Origin: Rhodospirillales bacterium
GTDB taxonomy: Bacteria > Pseudomonadota > Alphaproteobacteria > Rhodospirillales > Casp-alpha2
Assembly: GCA_018664265.1 (NCBI GenBank)
Contig: JABJOR010000339.1
Span: forward strand, 1-6,572
Reading direction: 5' to 3'
DNA: 6,572 bases
In this document: positions 1 through 5,935 of the stretch, piece after piece
Layout of the letters: each line of letters opens with the position of its first letter
Numbering within the stretch: position 1 is the stretch's first letter
Position numbers and translations under genes: made by a program
The notes under the pieces: model-generated
What the model was told of the DNA's origin: nothing
The model's database searches: none
The model's input: the letters and a program-made list of their open reading frames with translations, nothing else

Positions 1-2316
1 ACCGTATCCATCGGTGGTGAAACCTTCATCAAAGCTTATGAAGATGCTGAGGGTGGCCGGTATGATATCAATGACAACATTGTTACCGCAACTGACTTAC
101 AACCAATCAACCTGAACACAATTGGTGGTACTGCCCAGGAAACAACTGGCATTCGAATTGGTGCTAACTTGCCCGCAACAGATGATATTGGCGAAACCCA
201 TAAAACCAACGTTGTTATTTACGACACCCTTGGGAACAGCTCTAACCTTGAATTGAAATTTATTAAAGATCGTGAAAATGCCTGGGGTTTAACGTTGGAT
301 ACGCCGCCTGGCGCAGCAACGACCGAAATTCATGGGACAGATTCGACAGATGATTCAGATGATGTTTTTGCTGCCAGTGGCTTAATCACTTTCACAAGCA
401 TACCTGCCGACGGAGAAACTATTATTATCGACGGCATCACATTTGAATTTGATACAGATACAGTCAGCAGCGTTACAGAAACTGCAACCTTGCGCAGAGT
501 TGATATCAGCTCCACATCAATTGTAGCGACGTCTGATGTGCCAGCCACACTCAAAACAGCGATTGACGCTTCTGATTTAAAGGAAACATCCCGCTTCACA
601 ACTGATAGTTCAGATCTTAAAATTACTCAATCTGTTATGGGCGATCCCGTTGTCATTGATGTCAGCAGTACGCTTGCTGTTCAACAGATTGCAGCTAACT
701 CTAATTCAGGTGCCTATACAGTTGAATCTGTTGATTTTGCTTACAAAAATGGCCTTCGAATGGATTTCGATAGTTCGACAATCAGCGATTATAACAACAT
801 GGACACAATCATTACGACTCCTCAGAGCGGAACGGCTGTATCCTTTACCATGCACACTCCAAAGACTGCTACCGCTGCTGATAACTTCACCGTTAATAAT
901 GGTGTTGCAGGAACATCTGTTACAAGTTTTGCAACTATCACAGCAGGCTCTTCGAACACGACGACAACCCACTCTCTTGTTTTCACAGATGGTGGCGCAG
1001 GCACTGATACTATCGTGGGTGGCATAGGCTCTTTTGCTGGATGGCAAACCGGTGATCTAATAACTGTTGCAGGCACCACTGGTGCTACAAATGATTTTGC
1101 AACAACCGCCGTAACTGTTTCGGCTGATTTCTCAACTCTGACCTTCGTTACTGGTACATTCGGTGGAGTAACAGAAACATTAACTGCAACTGCTACAATA
1201 ACAAACACAAGCCGGGATGCTGCGGATGCAACAATCACACCCGCAACAGCAACCTTTGGACAAGACTTCATTGATCATATTAGCACCACTGTGAGCATTT
1301 CTGGTGCGACGGACACAAATAACATTGCTTCTACAGTGGCTGTTACCAGTGCGACATCATCAGTACTAACTTTAGCTTCTGGTTTTGGTGCCATGGTAGC
1401 GGATTCTACAGACTCCAGTATGACAATCACGCTAGATGACGAAACCACCACAAAATACGTCGATATTAGTGGCGCAACTCTAGCTTCTGACGTTGCCACA
1501 GCTTTAAGAAGTGAAATTATTGCAGCGTCACAAATCAGCACGACATCTCGTTTCACGTCTGATGGCTCGAGCCTTATTTTCCTGCAGAGCTCAATTGGTG
1601 ATGATATAACCTTTAACATGGACGGGACGACTGCTGACGGTGGTGCCGGAACAGTATCCGGATCATTTAAAGATAGCTCTGATACCCTGACACTAACAGG
1701 AACCCTTGCAGATGGCGTTGACGCAGACCTTGATGCAACATCATACGGTTCCAAAAAAGCATCTATTGATTTCCAGGGAGATGGCCTGCCCTCCGCATTC
1801 AACACCGATAGCATTGACGTACAATGGGCAAATGGTTCAAACGATATGGAAGGGGATGGTAAAGTTGCCTTGTTCCTTGGTGATCCCTCAATCAATAACG
1901 GTATGACCCAGTTTGCCGGCTCCTATCAAATCAACTTTATCACGCAGAATGGTGCACAGTTTGGCAACTTTGCCGGTGTCAGTGTTGGCTCTGACGGTGT
2001 TGTTACTGCATTGTTCGATAATGGTGTGACCAGGCCTGTGTTCATGGTTCCGGTAGCAACATTCGTTAACCCCAACTCCATGTCAGCACTATCCGGCAAC
2101 GTATACATTGAGACCGATTTCTCTGGTACTGCGACCGTACGTGAAGCTGGTGAAGGTGGTGCAGGTGATGTTACAGGTGCATCCCTTGAATCATCCACTG
2201 TGGATCTTGGTGAAGAATTTACCCAAATGATTATTACCCAGCGTGCTTATTCTGCTGCGGCAAAGATCATTACAACAGCCGATGAAATGCTCGATGAACT
2301 ACTGAGGATCAAATAA
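1..2316 (+). CDS. flgE: Flagellar hook protein FlgE, C-terminal part (5' end outside the window)
   Basis: Subunit of the extracellular flagellar hook, the flexible joint between rod and filament, exported by the flagellar type III system. The frame is open from base 1, so the N-terminus is missing; 771 residues are visible. The first visible block (TVSIGGETFIKAYEDAEGG, then NLPATDD.., then TNVVIYDTLGNSSNLEL) and the last 200 residues (MTQFAGSYQINF, GVSVGSDGVV, NGVTRPVFMVPVATFVNPN, GNVYIETDFSGTA, EAGEGGAG) are typical hook-core sequence. The C-terminal helix carries EEFTQMIITQRAYSAAAK and TTADEMLDELLRIK, the family signature. Between these cores lies about 450 residues of Thr/Ser/Ala/Asp-rich beta-type sequence, far more than in the roughly 400-residue enterobacterial FlgE. 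It includes repeated modules, listed separately. No cysteine occurs in the visible part, as is common for secreted flagellar proteins. A TTG at 169 is not a real start, since hook sequence continues upstream of it. The identification is secure; the exact domain borders in the insert are inferred. Confidence 0.95.
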   Translation, partial: TVSIGGETFIKAYEDAEGGRYDINDNIVTATDLQPINLNTIGGTAQETTGIRIGANLPATDDIGETHKTNVVIYDTLGNSSNLELKFIKDRENAWGLTLDTPPGAATTEIHGTDSTDDSDDVFAASGLITFTSIPADGETIIIDGITFEFDTDTVSSVTETATLRRVDISSTSIVATSDVPATLKTAIDASDLKETSRFTTDSSDLKITQSVMGDPVVIDVSSTLAVQQIAANSNSGAYTVESVDFAYKNGLRMDFDSSTISDYNNMDTIITTPQSGTAVSFTMHTPKTATAADNFTVNNGVAGTSVTSFATITAGSSNTTTTHSLVFTDGGAGTDTIVGGIGSFAGWQTGDLITVAGTTGATNDFATTAVTVSADFSTLTFVTGTFGGVTETLTATATITNTSRDAADATITPATATFGQDFIDHISTTVSISGATDTNNIASTVAVTSATSSVLTLASGFGAMVADSTDSSMTITLDDETTTKYVDISGATLASDVATALRSEIIAASQISTTSRFTSDGSSLIFLQSSIGDDITFNMDGTTADGGAGTVSGSFKDSSDTLTLTGTLADGVDADLDATSYGSKKASIDFQGDGLPSAFNTDSIDVQWANGSNDMEGDGKVALFLGDPSINNGMTQFAGSYQINFITQNGAQFGNFAGVSVGSDGVVTALFDNGVTRPVFMVPVATFVNPNSMSALSGNVYIETDFSGTATVREAGEGGAGDVTGASLESSTVDLGEEFTQMIITQRAYSAAAKIITTADEMLDELLRIK
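499..660 (+). repeat. Internal FlgE module, copy 1 of the VDIS...TSRFTxD...QSxxGD unit
   Basis: About 54 residues starting VDISSTSIVATSDV and running through TSRFTTDSSDLKITQSVMGD. It aligns without a large gap to the later module at 1459-1620: VDIS, a helix-like stretch with AT-L or ATAL, TSRFT-D-S-L and QS--GD are shared. It is preceded by DGETIIIDGITFEFD, a motif of the type found in beta modules of flagellin and hook variable regions. This is protein-level repetition; the DNA has diverged. Found by reading the translation, without an alignment score. Confidence 0.75.
1057..1155 (+). repeat. Internal FlgE beta repeat, type 2, copy 1
   Basis: Encodes LITVAGTTGATNDFATTAVT and continues to STLTFVTG. 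It pairs with 1291-1383: from ITVAG/VSISG to the final TG/SG I count 12 identities over about 31 aligned positions with one gap. The shared frame is G-x-T, T-N, A-x-T, S-A, S-x-L-T and a closing G. The pattern suggests a beta hairpin unit duplicated within the hook surface domain. Confidence 0.6.
1291..1383 (+). repeat. Internal FlgE beta repeat, type 2, copy 2
   Basis: Encodes VSISGATDTNNIASTVAVTS and continues to SVLTLASG, the partner of 1057-1155. It directly precedes the stretch that leads into the second VDIS/TSRFT module. The variable domain therefore looks built from several duplicated beta units rather than one long unique insert. Confidence 0.6.
1459..1620 (+). repeat. Internal FlgE module, copy 2 of the VDIS...TSRFTxD...QSxxGD unit
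   Basis: About 54 residues starting VDISGATLASDVATALRSEI and running through TSRFTSDGSSLIFLQSSIGD. It is equivalent to the module at 499-660. As in copy 1, a beta-type stretch (SSMTITLDDETTTKY) precedes it, so the duplicated unit is probably larger than the part that is easy to align. The two copies lie 960 bases apart with unlike sequence between them. Confidence 0.75.
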
Positions 2317-2374
2317 CCTATAACTTTTATACCCAACCCATACTACCTATCTAACTATACCCTACGCATACCCA

Positions 2375-2408
2375 TGACCCCGTTTCGGCGATACCCGGAT
2401 CGGGGTCA
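2375..2408 (+). terminator. Terminator-like GC-rich hairpin after flgE
   Basis: TGACCCCG (2375-2382) pairs perfectly with CGGGGTCA (2401-2408). Inside the 18-base gap, CGG (2386-2388) can pair with CCG (2395-2397), extending the stem across a 3x3 internal loop. The hairpin starts 58 bases after the flgE stop and is followed by ACCTTTCAAT, so the T tract is short and intrinsic termination may be weak. Position and GC content against an AT-rich background support a transcript end for the flagellar operon. It could instead be a scattered palindromic (REP-like) repeat; copies elsewhere in the genome cannot be seen from here. Confidence 0.55.
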
Positions 2409-2414
2409 CCTTTC

Positions 2415-2434
2415 AATAATGATAATGATAATAA
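2415..2434 (+). repeat. Short AAT/GAT tandem repeat
   Basis: Twenty bases made of AAT and GAT triplets, with GATAAT occurring twice in tandem from 2421 to 2432. It lies just after the hairpin in the flgE to methyltransferase gap. It could be a flexible AT-rich promoter-upstream segment or simple low-complexity sequence; no function is visible. Confidence 0.5.
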
Positions 2435-2516
2435 CCAACTTGTATCCTGATTACGCTTCTTGCAGAGTAGGCATCTCAGTAATATAAGTTTTAAAAGCCA
2501 ATGTGATATATTAATC

Positions 2517-2525
2517 TGATATAAT
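2517..2525 (+). promoter_or_regulatory. Extended -10 promoter element for the methyltransferase unit
   Basis: TGATATAAT matches the extended -10 pattern TGn-TATAAT exactly, with TATAAT at 2520-2525. No good -35 hexamer lies 17 bases upstream (GCCAAT at 2497-2502), which extended -10 promoters tolerate. Transcription would begin near 2532, leaving a leader of about 19 bases before the ATG at 2551. A weaker alternative is TTGCAG (2460-2465), a 17-base spacer and TATAAG (2483-2488). The element overlaps the ATG at 2524 and so bears on the start choice of the next gene. Confidence 0.5.
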
Positions 2526-2550
2526 GCCAAAGTTTATAGAGAAAGACAGA

Positions 2551-3771
2551 ATGTCAAATTGCCGTACATGCAACAATCCGATCGAAGCATTCATGACATT
2601 AGGTCATATGCCATTCGCAAACGGCTTTTTAAGCCCGGAACAATACGACCAAGAATACTTTTTCGATCTTGACCCTGCGTTTTGTTCAAAATGCGGTACT
2701 TTCCAGATTGTGGAACAACCAAATCCTGAAAAAATGTTTCATGAAAATTATGTATTTTTTACCCGCACTTCAAAGCATATGGTCGAACACTATGGTCGAT
2801 ATGCTAACTGGGTGCAGGAAACATGGCTGGATGATGAAGACGCCTCCTTTGTTGTAGAAATTGGTAGCAATGATGGCGCATTACTGGAAAATTTTGCCAC
2901 ACAAGGCATCAAACACCTCGGTGTCGAACCATCAGGAAATGTTGCAGATGTCGCCCGTAGCCACGGCGTGTCTACGCTCACAAGTTTTTTTGGTGAAGAT
3001 TCTGCGAAAGAGGTACTTAGAGAACACGGGCCAGCCGATGCAATTATGGCGGCTAATGTGATGTGCCACATTCCTGACTTACACGGTGTTGCCAAAGGTG
3101 TCTGCACTCTTTTAAAGAAAAAAGGTGTTCTGATATTTGAAGACCCCTACCTTGGTGAAATGGTCGAAAGAACATCTTACGATCAAATCTACAGTGACCA
3201 CGTTTATATTTTTTCCGCTGGTGCCGTGCGTTCTATTTTTGAACCGCATGGTTTGGAACTCATTGATGTGCTACCACAAATAACCCATGGCGGATCTATG
3301 CGATATGTCTTTGCCCGTAAGGGTGAGCGGTCAGTTTCATCAAATGTTGGAAAATTACTATCTCATGAAGACGAACTGGGGCTTAGCAACCCTGCAACCT
3401 TTGACCGATTTAAATCCAATTGTGAAACGTCACGCGAACAATTGGTATCTTTACTGCAGCGCTTTAAGCAAGAAGGCAAACGTGTCATAGGTTACGGAGC
3501 ATCCGCAAAAAGCACTACGGTCCTTAACTATTGCCAAATTGGACCCGATCTCATTGAATTTATTAGTGACACAACTCCCATCAAACAGGGGAAATATTCG
3601 CCAGGTATGCATATACCAGTTCGTCCATATAGCGAATTCAAAGAAAATTACCCGGATGTAGCCTTGATGTTCACATGGAATCACAGCGTAGAAATTCTTG
3701 AAAATGAAGCAGAATTCATTCAATCAGGTGGTCAATGGATAGTATATGTTCCTAAAGTCCGCATCTTCTAA
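2551..3771 (+). CDS. SAM-dependent methyltransferase, three-domain sugar C-methyltransferase type
   Basis: Likely transfers a methyl group from S-adenosylmethionine to a carbon of a nucleotide-linked ketodeoxysugar, in the cytoplasm. The 406 residues show the full architecture: an N-terminal zinc-binding domain with Cys 4, 7, 45 and 48 (CRTC and CSKC); a Rossmann core with VVEIGSNDG (to 109), GVEPSGN and NVMCHIPDLH (from 169); EDPYLGEM; YDQIYSDHVYIFS with Tyr 214 and His 217; and a C-terminal domain with GYGASAKST (from 314) and DTTPIKQGKYSPG (from 340). In the known family (TylC3, TcaB9) a Tyr and His three residues apart in this motif are catalytic, and that spacing is kept here. The start at 2551 is preferred: an ATG at 2524 adds nine residues but has no ribosome site and overlaps a TATAAT box, whereas 2551 has a purine-rich AGAGAAAG upstream and puts the first Cys pair near the N-terminus, as usual. 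The substrate is not known; related three-domain proteins occur in other pathways. Confidence 0.88.
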   Translation: MSNCRTCNNPIEAFMTLGHMPFANGFLSPEQYDQEYFFDLDPAFCSKCGTFQIVEQPNPEKMFHENYVFFTRTSKHMVEHYGRYANWVQETWLDDEDASFVVEIGSNDGALLENFATQGIKHLGVEPSGNVADVARSHGVSTLTSFFGEDSAKEVLREHGPADAIMAANVMCHIPDLHGVAKGVCTLLKKKGVLIFEDPYLGEMVERTSYDQIYSDHVYIFSAGAVRSIFEPHGLELIDVLPQITHGGSMRYVFARKGERSVSSNVGKLLSHEDELGLSNPATFDRFKSNCETSREQLVSLLQRFKQEGKRVIGYGASAKSTTVLNYCQIGPDLIEFISDTTPIKQGKYSPGMHIPVRPYSEFKENYPDVALMFTWNHSVEILENEAEFIQSGGQWIVYVPKVRIF

Positions 3772-3801
3772 ATAATAATCAATAAAATTACTATTATAAA
3801 T

Positions 3802-3857
3802 AGTGAAATTATTATAAAATATTTATTATATTAGTATAATATGATCTAAATTTCACT
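3802..3857. repeat. Inverted repeats in an AT-rich gap
   Basis: AGTGAAATT (3802-3810) is perfectly complementary to AATTTCACT (3849-3857). Inside the 38-base gap, ATTATA (3811-3816) pairs with TATAAT (3835-3840), or alternatively ATATTA (3828-3833) with TAATAT (3837-3842). The whole gap 3772-3887 is nearly all A and T. The 9-base arms flank a possible -10 box, so they could form an operator or an mRNA stem. In sequence this AT-rich, chance pairing is also likely. Confidence 0.35.
3812..3840 (+). promoter_or_regulatory. Possible promoter upstream of the SGNH-like gene
   Basis: TATAAT at 3835-3840 is a perfect -10 hexamer, 17 bases after TTATAA (3812-3817), a poor -35 match (3 of 6). Transcription would start near 3847, about 40 bases before the TTG start. 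In a region this AT-rich a TATAAT by chance is likely, so this is a candidate only; read-through from the methyltransferase gene is the alternative, as no terminator is visible after 3771. Confidence 0.25.
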
Positions 3858-3887
3858 CAATTCATTAATATATATTGGAATATTGAA

Positions 3888-4772
3888 TTGAAGCCATTAA
3901 AAAAAATTGGATTATTAGGGCATAGTCACAGCGTATGCATGCTGGACTCAATGGATAAGGACTGGCGGGACCAATTACCTTCTCAGGAGAAATCTCCCGA
4001 TGAAAGGTATCCAGAAACACATCAAAACTGGTTCACAACAGATACCAAAGATTTTGTGGTTGATATTCCTTCTCAGAAATTAAATGAAAAATTTGCTGTA
4101 GAGGATACAGATCTCTCTTTATATCCAATCTATGGCGCAACCGCGGGTGGAAATCTCACAACTTGCACACTTGATGCTGCTGGCAATAAGCAAATGTTTC
4201 TGACCGAGGTTTATAATTCATATCTTAAAAAATTTAAAGATTATGATTATATGATTTCTACGATATTTGGAAATGATCATGCATTTTTAGCCTATGTCGA
4301 TAATCTTCCAGGGTATGATTTTCTGGAACTGGGGAATGAAAATCCAAACCCACTAGAAAAGCAATTTAGGCCAATTGATCAATATGATATAACTAAATTC
4401 ATGACGGGTTATACAGACAATATTGTACATGCTTTATATTGCGCGACGAGTATGAACCCCAATTTAAAAATCATTCACCTATTGCCACCGCCGCCTTTAA
4501 AAAAACCTGACACCACTATTTTTAAAGAGATTCTACAGCCCCTGCTTGAAGAACACGGTATTTTAAGACCAAGTTTAAGGCTAAAATTATACAACTCTTA
4601 TTGCTGGATATTATCGAAAAAACTTACTGAATTTGGTGTTAAAGTGCTCCCTCCTCCACCAGAAAGTTTTACAAAAGATGGTTATAAAAAAATGAGTTTT
4701 ACCGATGGCTTAACTCATGGAAATGCAAAGTATGGTGAACTCTGTTGGCGCCAAATTTTTAAGGAAATATGA
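3888..4772 (+). CDS. SGNH hydrolase-like protein of unknown function
   Basis: A 294-residue protein without a signal peptide or membrane segment, so probably cytoplasmic. I recognise no named family, but SGNH/GDSL-type blocks appear in order: block I as IGLLGHSHSVCML (GHSHS at 11-15), a glycine-rich GATAGGN, block III as IFGNDHAF (GND at 128-130), LLPPPPL late in the protein, and a final DGLTHGNAKYG (Asp 273, His 277) like block V. By family analogy it could be an esterase, deacetylase or acyltransferase on a sugar, but no substrate is visible. Two points are atypical: the block I Asp is His, and the terminal Asp-His spacing is one residue longer than the usual DxxH. The start is TTG at 3888, with GGA at 3877-3879 as a modest ribosome site; there is no in-frame ATG before the block I motif. 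Its last four bases overlap an ATG of the next gene (ATGA). It is clearly more AT-rich than its neighbours (two sampled 60-base lines have 12 and 16 G+C), which suggests a different origin. Confidence 0.6.
   Translation: MKPLKKIGLLGHSHSVCMLDSMDKDWRDQLPSQEKSPDERYPETHQNWFTTDTKDFVVDIPSQKLNEKFAVEDTDLSLYPIYGATAGGNLTTCTLDAAGNKQMFLTEVYNSYLKKFKDYDYMISTIFGNDHAFLAYVDNLPGYDFLELGNENPNPLEKQFRPIDQYDITKFMTGYTDNIVHALYCATSMNPNLKIIHLLPPPPLKKPDTTIFKEILQPLLEEHGILRPSLRLKLYNSYCWILSKKLTEFGVKVLPPPPESFTKDGYKKMSFTDGLTHGNAKYGELCWRQIFKEI
4761..4765 (+). promoter_or_regulatory. Shine-Dalgarno AAGGA deciding the GSCFA start
   Basis: AAGGA sits inside the last codons of the SGNH-like gene. It is 3 bases from the ATG at 4769, too close, and 9 bases from the ATG at 4775, within the usual range. 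This favours 4775, with ribosomes ending at 4772 able to reinitiate nearby. Confidence 0.55.
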
Positions 4773-4774
4773 CG

Positions 4775-5839
4775 ATGAATCCTTATAAAAAGCTTGAGCC
4801 TCATTGTTTCTGGACAAAGCAAGTCGGCAACAACACTACATCTGAGATTGATTATGACCCTTTCCCTAAATTTACATTTTCGAGAGAAAACGATGCTTTC
4901 GCTACTGCGGGTTCATGTTTTGCGCAGCACTTTGCTCGTGAGTTAAAGGCACGTGGGGGACGATATACAGTTTCAGAGGTTGCTCATCCTCTTATGTCAA
5001 AAGAAGAAAATGGTTGGGGTACATTCTCTGCGAGATATGGAAACATTTATTCTGTAAAGCAACTTCGTGAATTACTTGAGCAATCTTTCGGAAGAAGAAA
5101 GCCAATTATAGATTTGGCACAAAGACCTGATGGAAGATGGGTTGACCTACTCCGGCCGAGAGCTGTGCCATTGGGATTTTCCTCTTCTGAAGAAGCAATT
5201 GCAGATCGTGTTTTTCATTTAAGCCAGGTTCGAAGAATATTTGAGACCGCCAATGTTTTCGTTTTCACTCTTGGCCTTACCGAAATATGGACAAATGTAG
5301 CCGATGGCTACGCTTATCCTATGTGTCCTGGAACAGCCGCAGGAACATATAATCCAGATGAACACGAATTTAAAAACTCTTCATTTCCAGAAGTTTATGA
5401 TGACCTGATGAAATCATGCGAGCTTATTCATGATCAATACCCGGACTGCAAAATTCTTTTAACTGTCTCTCCCGTCATGTTAGTTGCCAGCATGGAACAA
5501 AGAGGCGCAATTCAATCATCAATGGTTTCAAAAAGCATTCTCCGCCTTGCTGCTGATGTCGTTAAAAATGAATTGTCTTACGTAGATTATTTTCCTTCCT
5601 TCGAAATAATTTCCGGGCCTCAAGCCAAGGGGCAATTTTTTAAAGATGATGCTCGTGATGTAACTCCTGCAGGCGTTATGTGTGTTATGGATTATTTTTT
5701 CAAATCTCGTATGCATATAGGAAGTGACGATATCATTCGTTCTAATGTTGATGAGCACAAAAATGAGGGAACACCTGATATTGCTGACCTAGAAGCATAT
5801 TTTGAAGTTGAGTGCGACGAGATACTCCTTGGTTCATAG
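4775..5839 (+). CDS. GSCFA domain-containing protein
   Basis: A member of the GSCFA family, named after its N-terminal motif and distantly related to SGNH/GDSL hydrolases; its biochemical role is not established. The protein has 354 residues from this start. Visible motifs: FATAGSCFAQHFA (GSCFA at 46-50), YGNIYSVKQLRELLEQ, VFVFTLGLTEIW (165-172), CPGTAAGTYNPDEHEFKNSSF, LLTVSPVML (SPV at 232-234), SKSILRLAADVV (from 252), YFPSFEII (272-279) and DDARDVTPAGV (from 291). The near full-family motif set makes the call firm. The Ser or Cys of GSCFA is the presumed active nucleophile by analogy; the His expected near the C-terminal Asp motif is not obvious. There is no signal peptide, so a cytoplasmic role is likely. 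ATG at 4769 is an alternative start that gives a 4-base overlap with the upstream gene; either way the two are translationally coupled and probably act together, perhaps on sugar acyl groups. G+C is intermediate between its neighbours. Confidence 0.88.
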   Translation: MNPYKKLEPHCFWTKQVGNNTTSEIDYDPFPKFTFSRENDAFATAGSCFAQHFARELKARGGRYTVSEVAHPLMSKEENGWGTFSARYGNIYSVKQLRELLEQSFGRRKPIIDLAQRPDGRWVDLLRPRAVPLGFSSSEEAIADRVFHLSQVRRIFETANVFVFTLGLTEIWTNVADGYAYPMCPGTAAGTYNPDEHEFKNSSFPEVYDDLMKSCELIHDQYPDCKILLTVSPVMLVASMEQRGAIQSSMVSKSILRLAADVVKNELSYVDYFPSFEIISGPQAKGQFFKDDARDVTPAGVMCVMDYFFKSRMHIGSDDIIRSNVDEHKNEGTPDIADLEAYFEVECDEILLGS

Positions 5840-5840
5840 G

Positions 5841-5855
5841 TGTCTTAATAAGACA
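5841..5855. other. Small perfect hairpin just after the GSCFA gene
   Basis: TGTCTT (5841-5846), loop AAT, AAGACA (5850-5855), starting one base after the stop codon. A further GTCTT at 5874-5878, followed by TT, can also pair with AAGAC (5850-5854), giving two mutually exclusive stems, the second next to a short T run. It could act as a weak terminator or mRNA 3' stem. The rest of 5856-5935 shows no clear promoter. Confidence 0.35.
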
Positions 5856-5935
5856 TCGCATTTGTGATATTAAGTCTTTTGTAATCGTCGAAGAGTATCG
5901 TAACATTCTTGGCCAGTATGGCTGCTACACAACTT

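Noticed and set aside
822..1271. 149-residue minus-strand frame rich in Val/Ala/Pro
   Set aside because: Its low-complexity composition mirrors the Thr/Ala-rich codons of flgE read backwards; no start context or motif supports it.
1275..1895. 206-residue open frame on the minus strand within flgE
   Set aside because: It lies fully antisense to well-supported hook sequence, has no recognisable domain, and several similar antisense frames occur along the same gene. Its length reflects the base composition of flgE.
169..2316. A separate gene starting at TTG 169
   Set aside because: The same frame is open from base 1 and encodes typical hook-protein sequence before this codon, so TTG is an internal leucine.
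2415..2434. AAT/GAT repeat as a phase-variation tract
   Set aside because: It is intergenic, only about three units long and made of triplets, so slippage would not shift a reading frame; promoter-spacing effects cannot be shown here.
2524..2550. Upstream ATG as methyltransferase start
   Set aside because: It has no ribosome-binding sequence, overlaps an exact extended -10 element, and adds residues ahead of a zinc domain that normally begins close to the N-terminus. Not excluded, only less likely.
3772..3887. Insertion-sequence scar or mobile-element end
   Set aside because: There is no transposase fragment, no clear terminal inverted repeats at element borders and no target duplication; the repeats seen are explained by extreme AT content.
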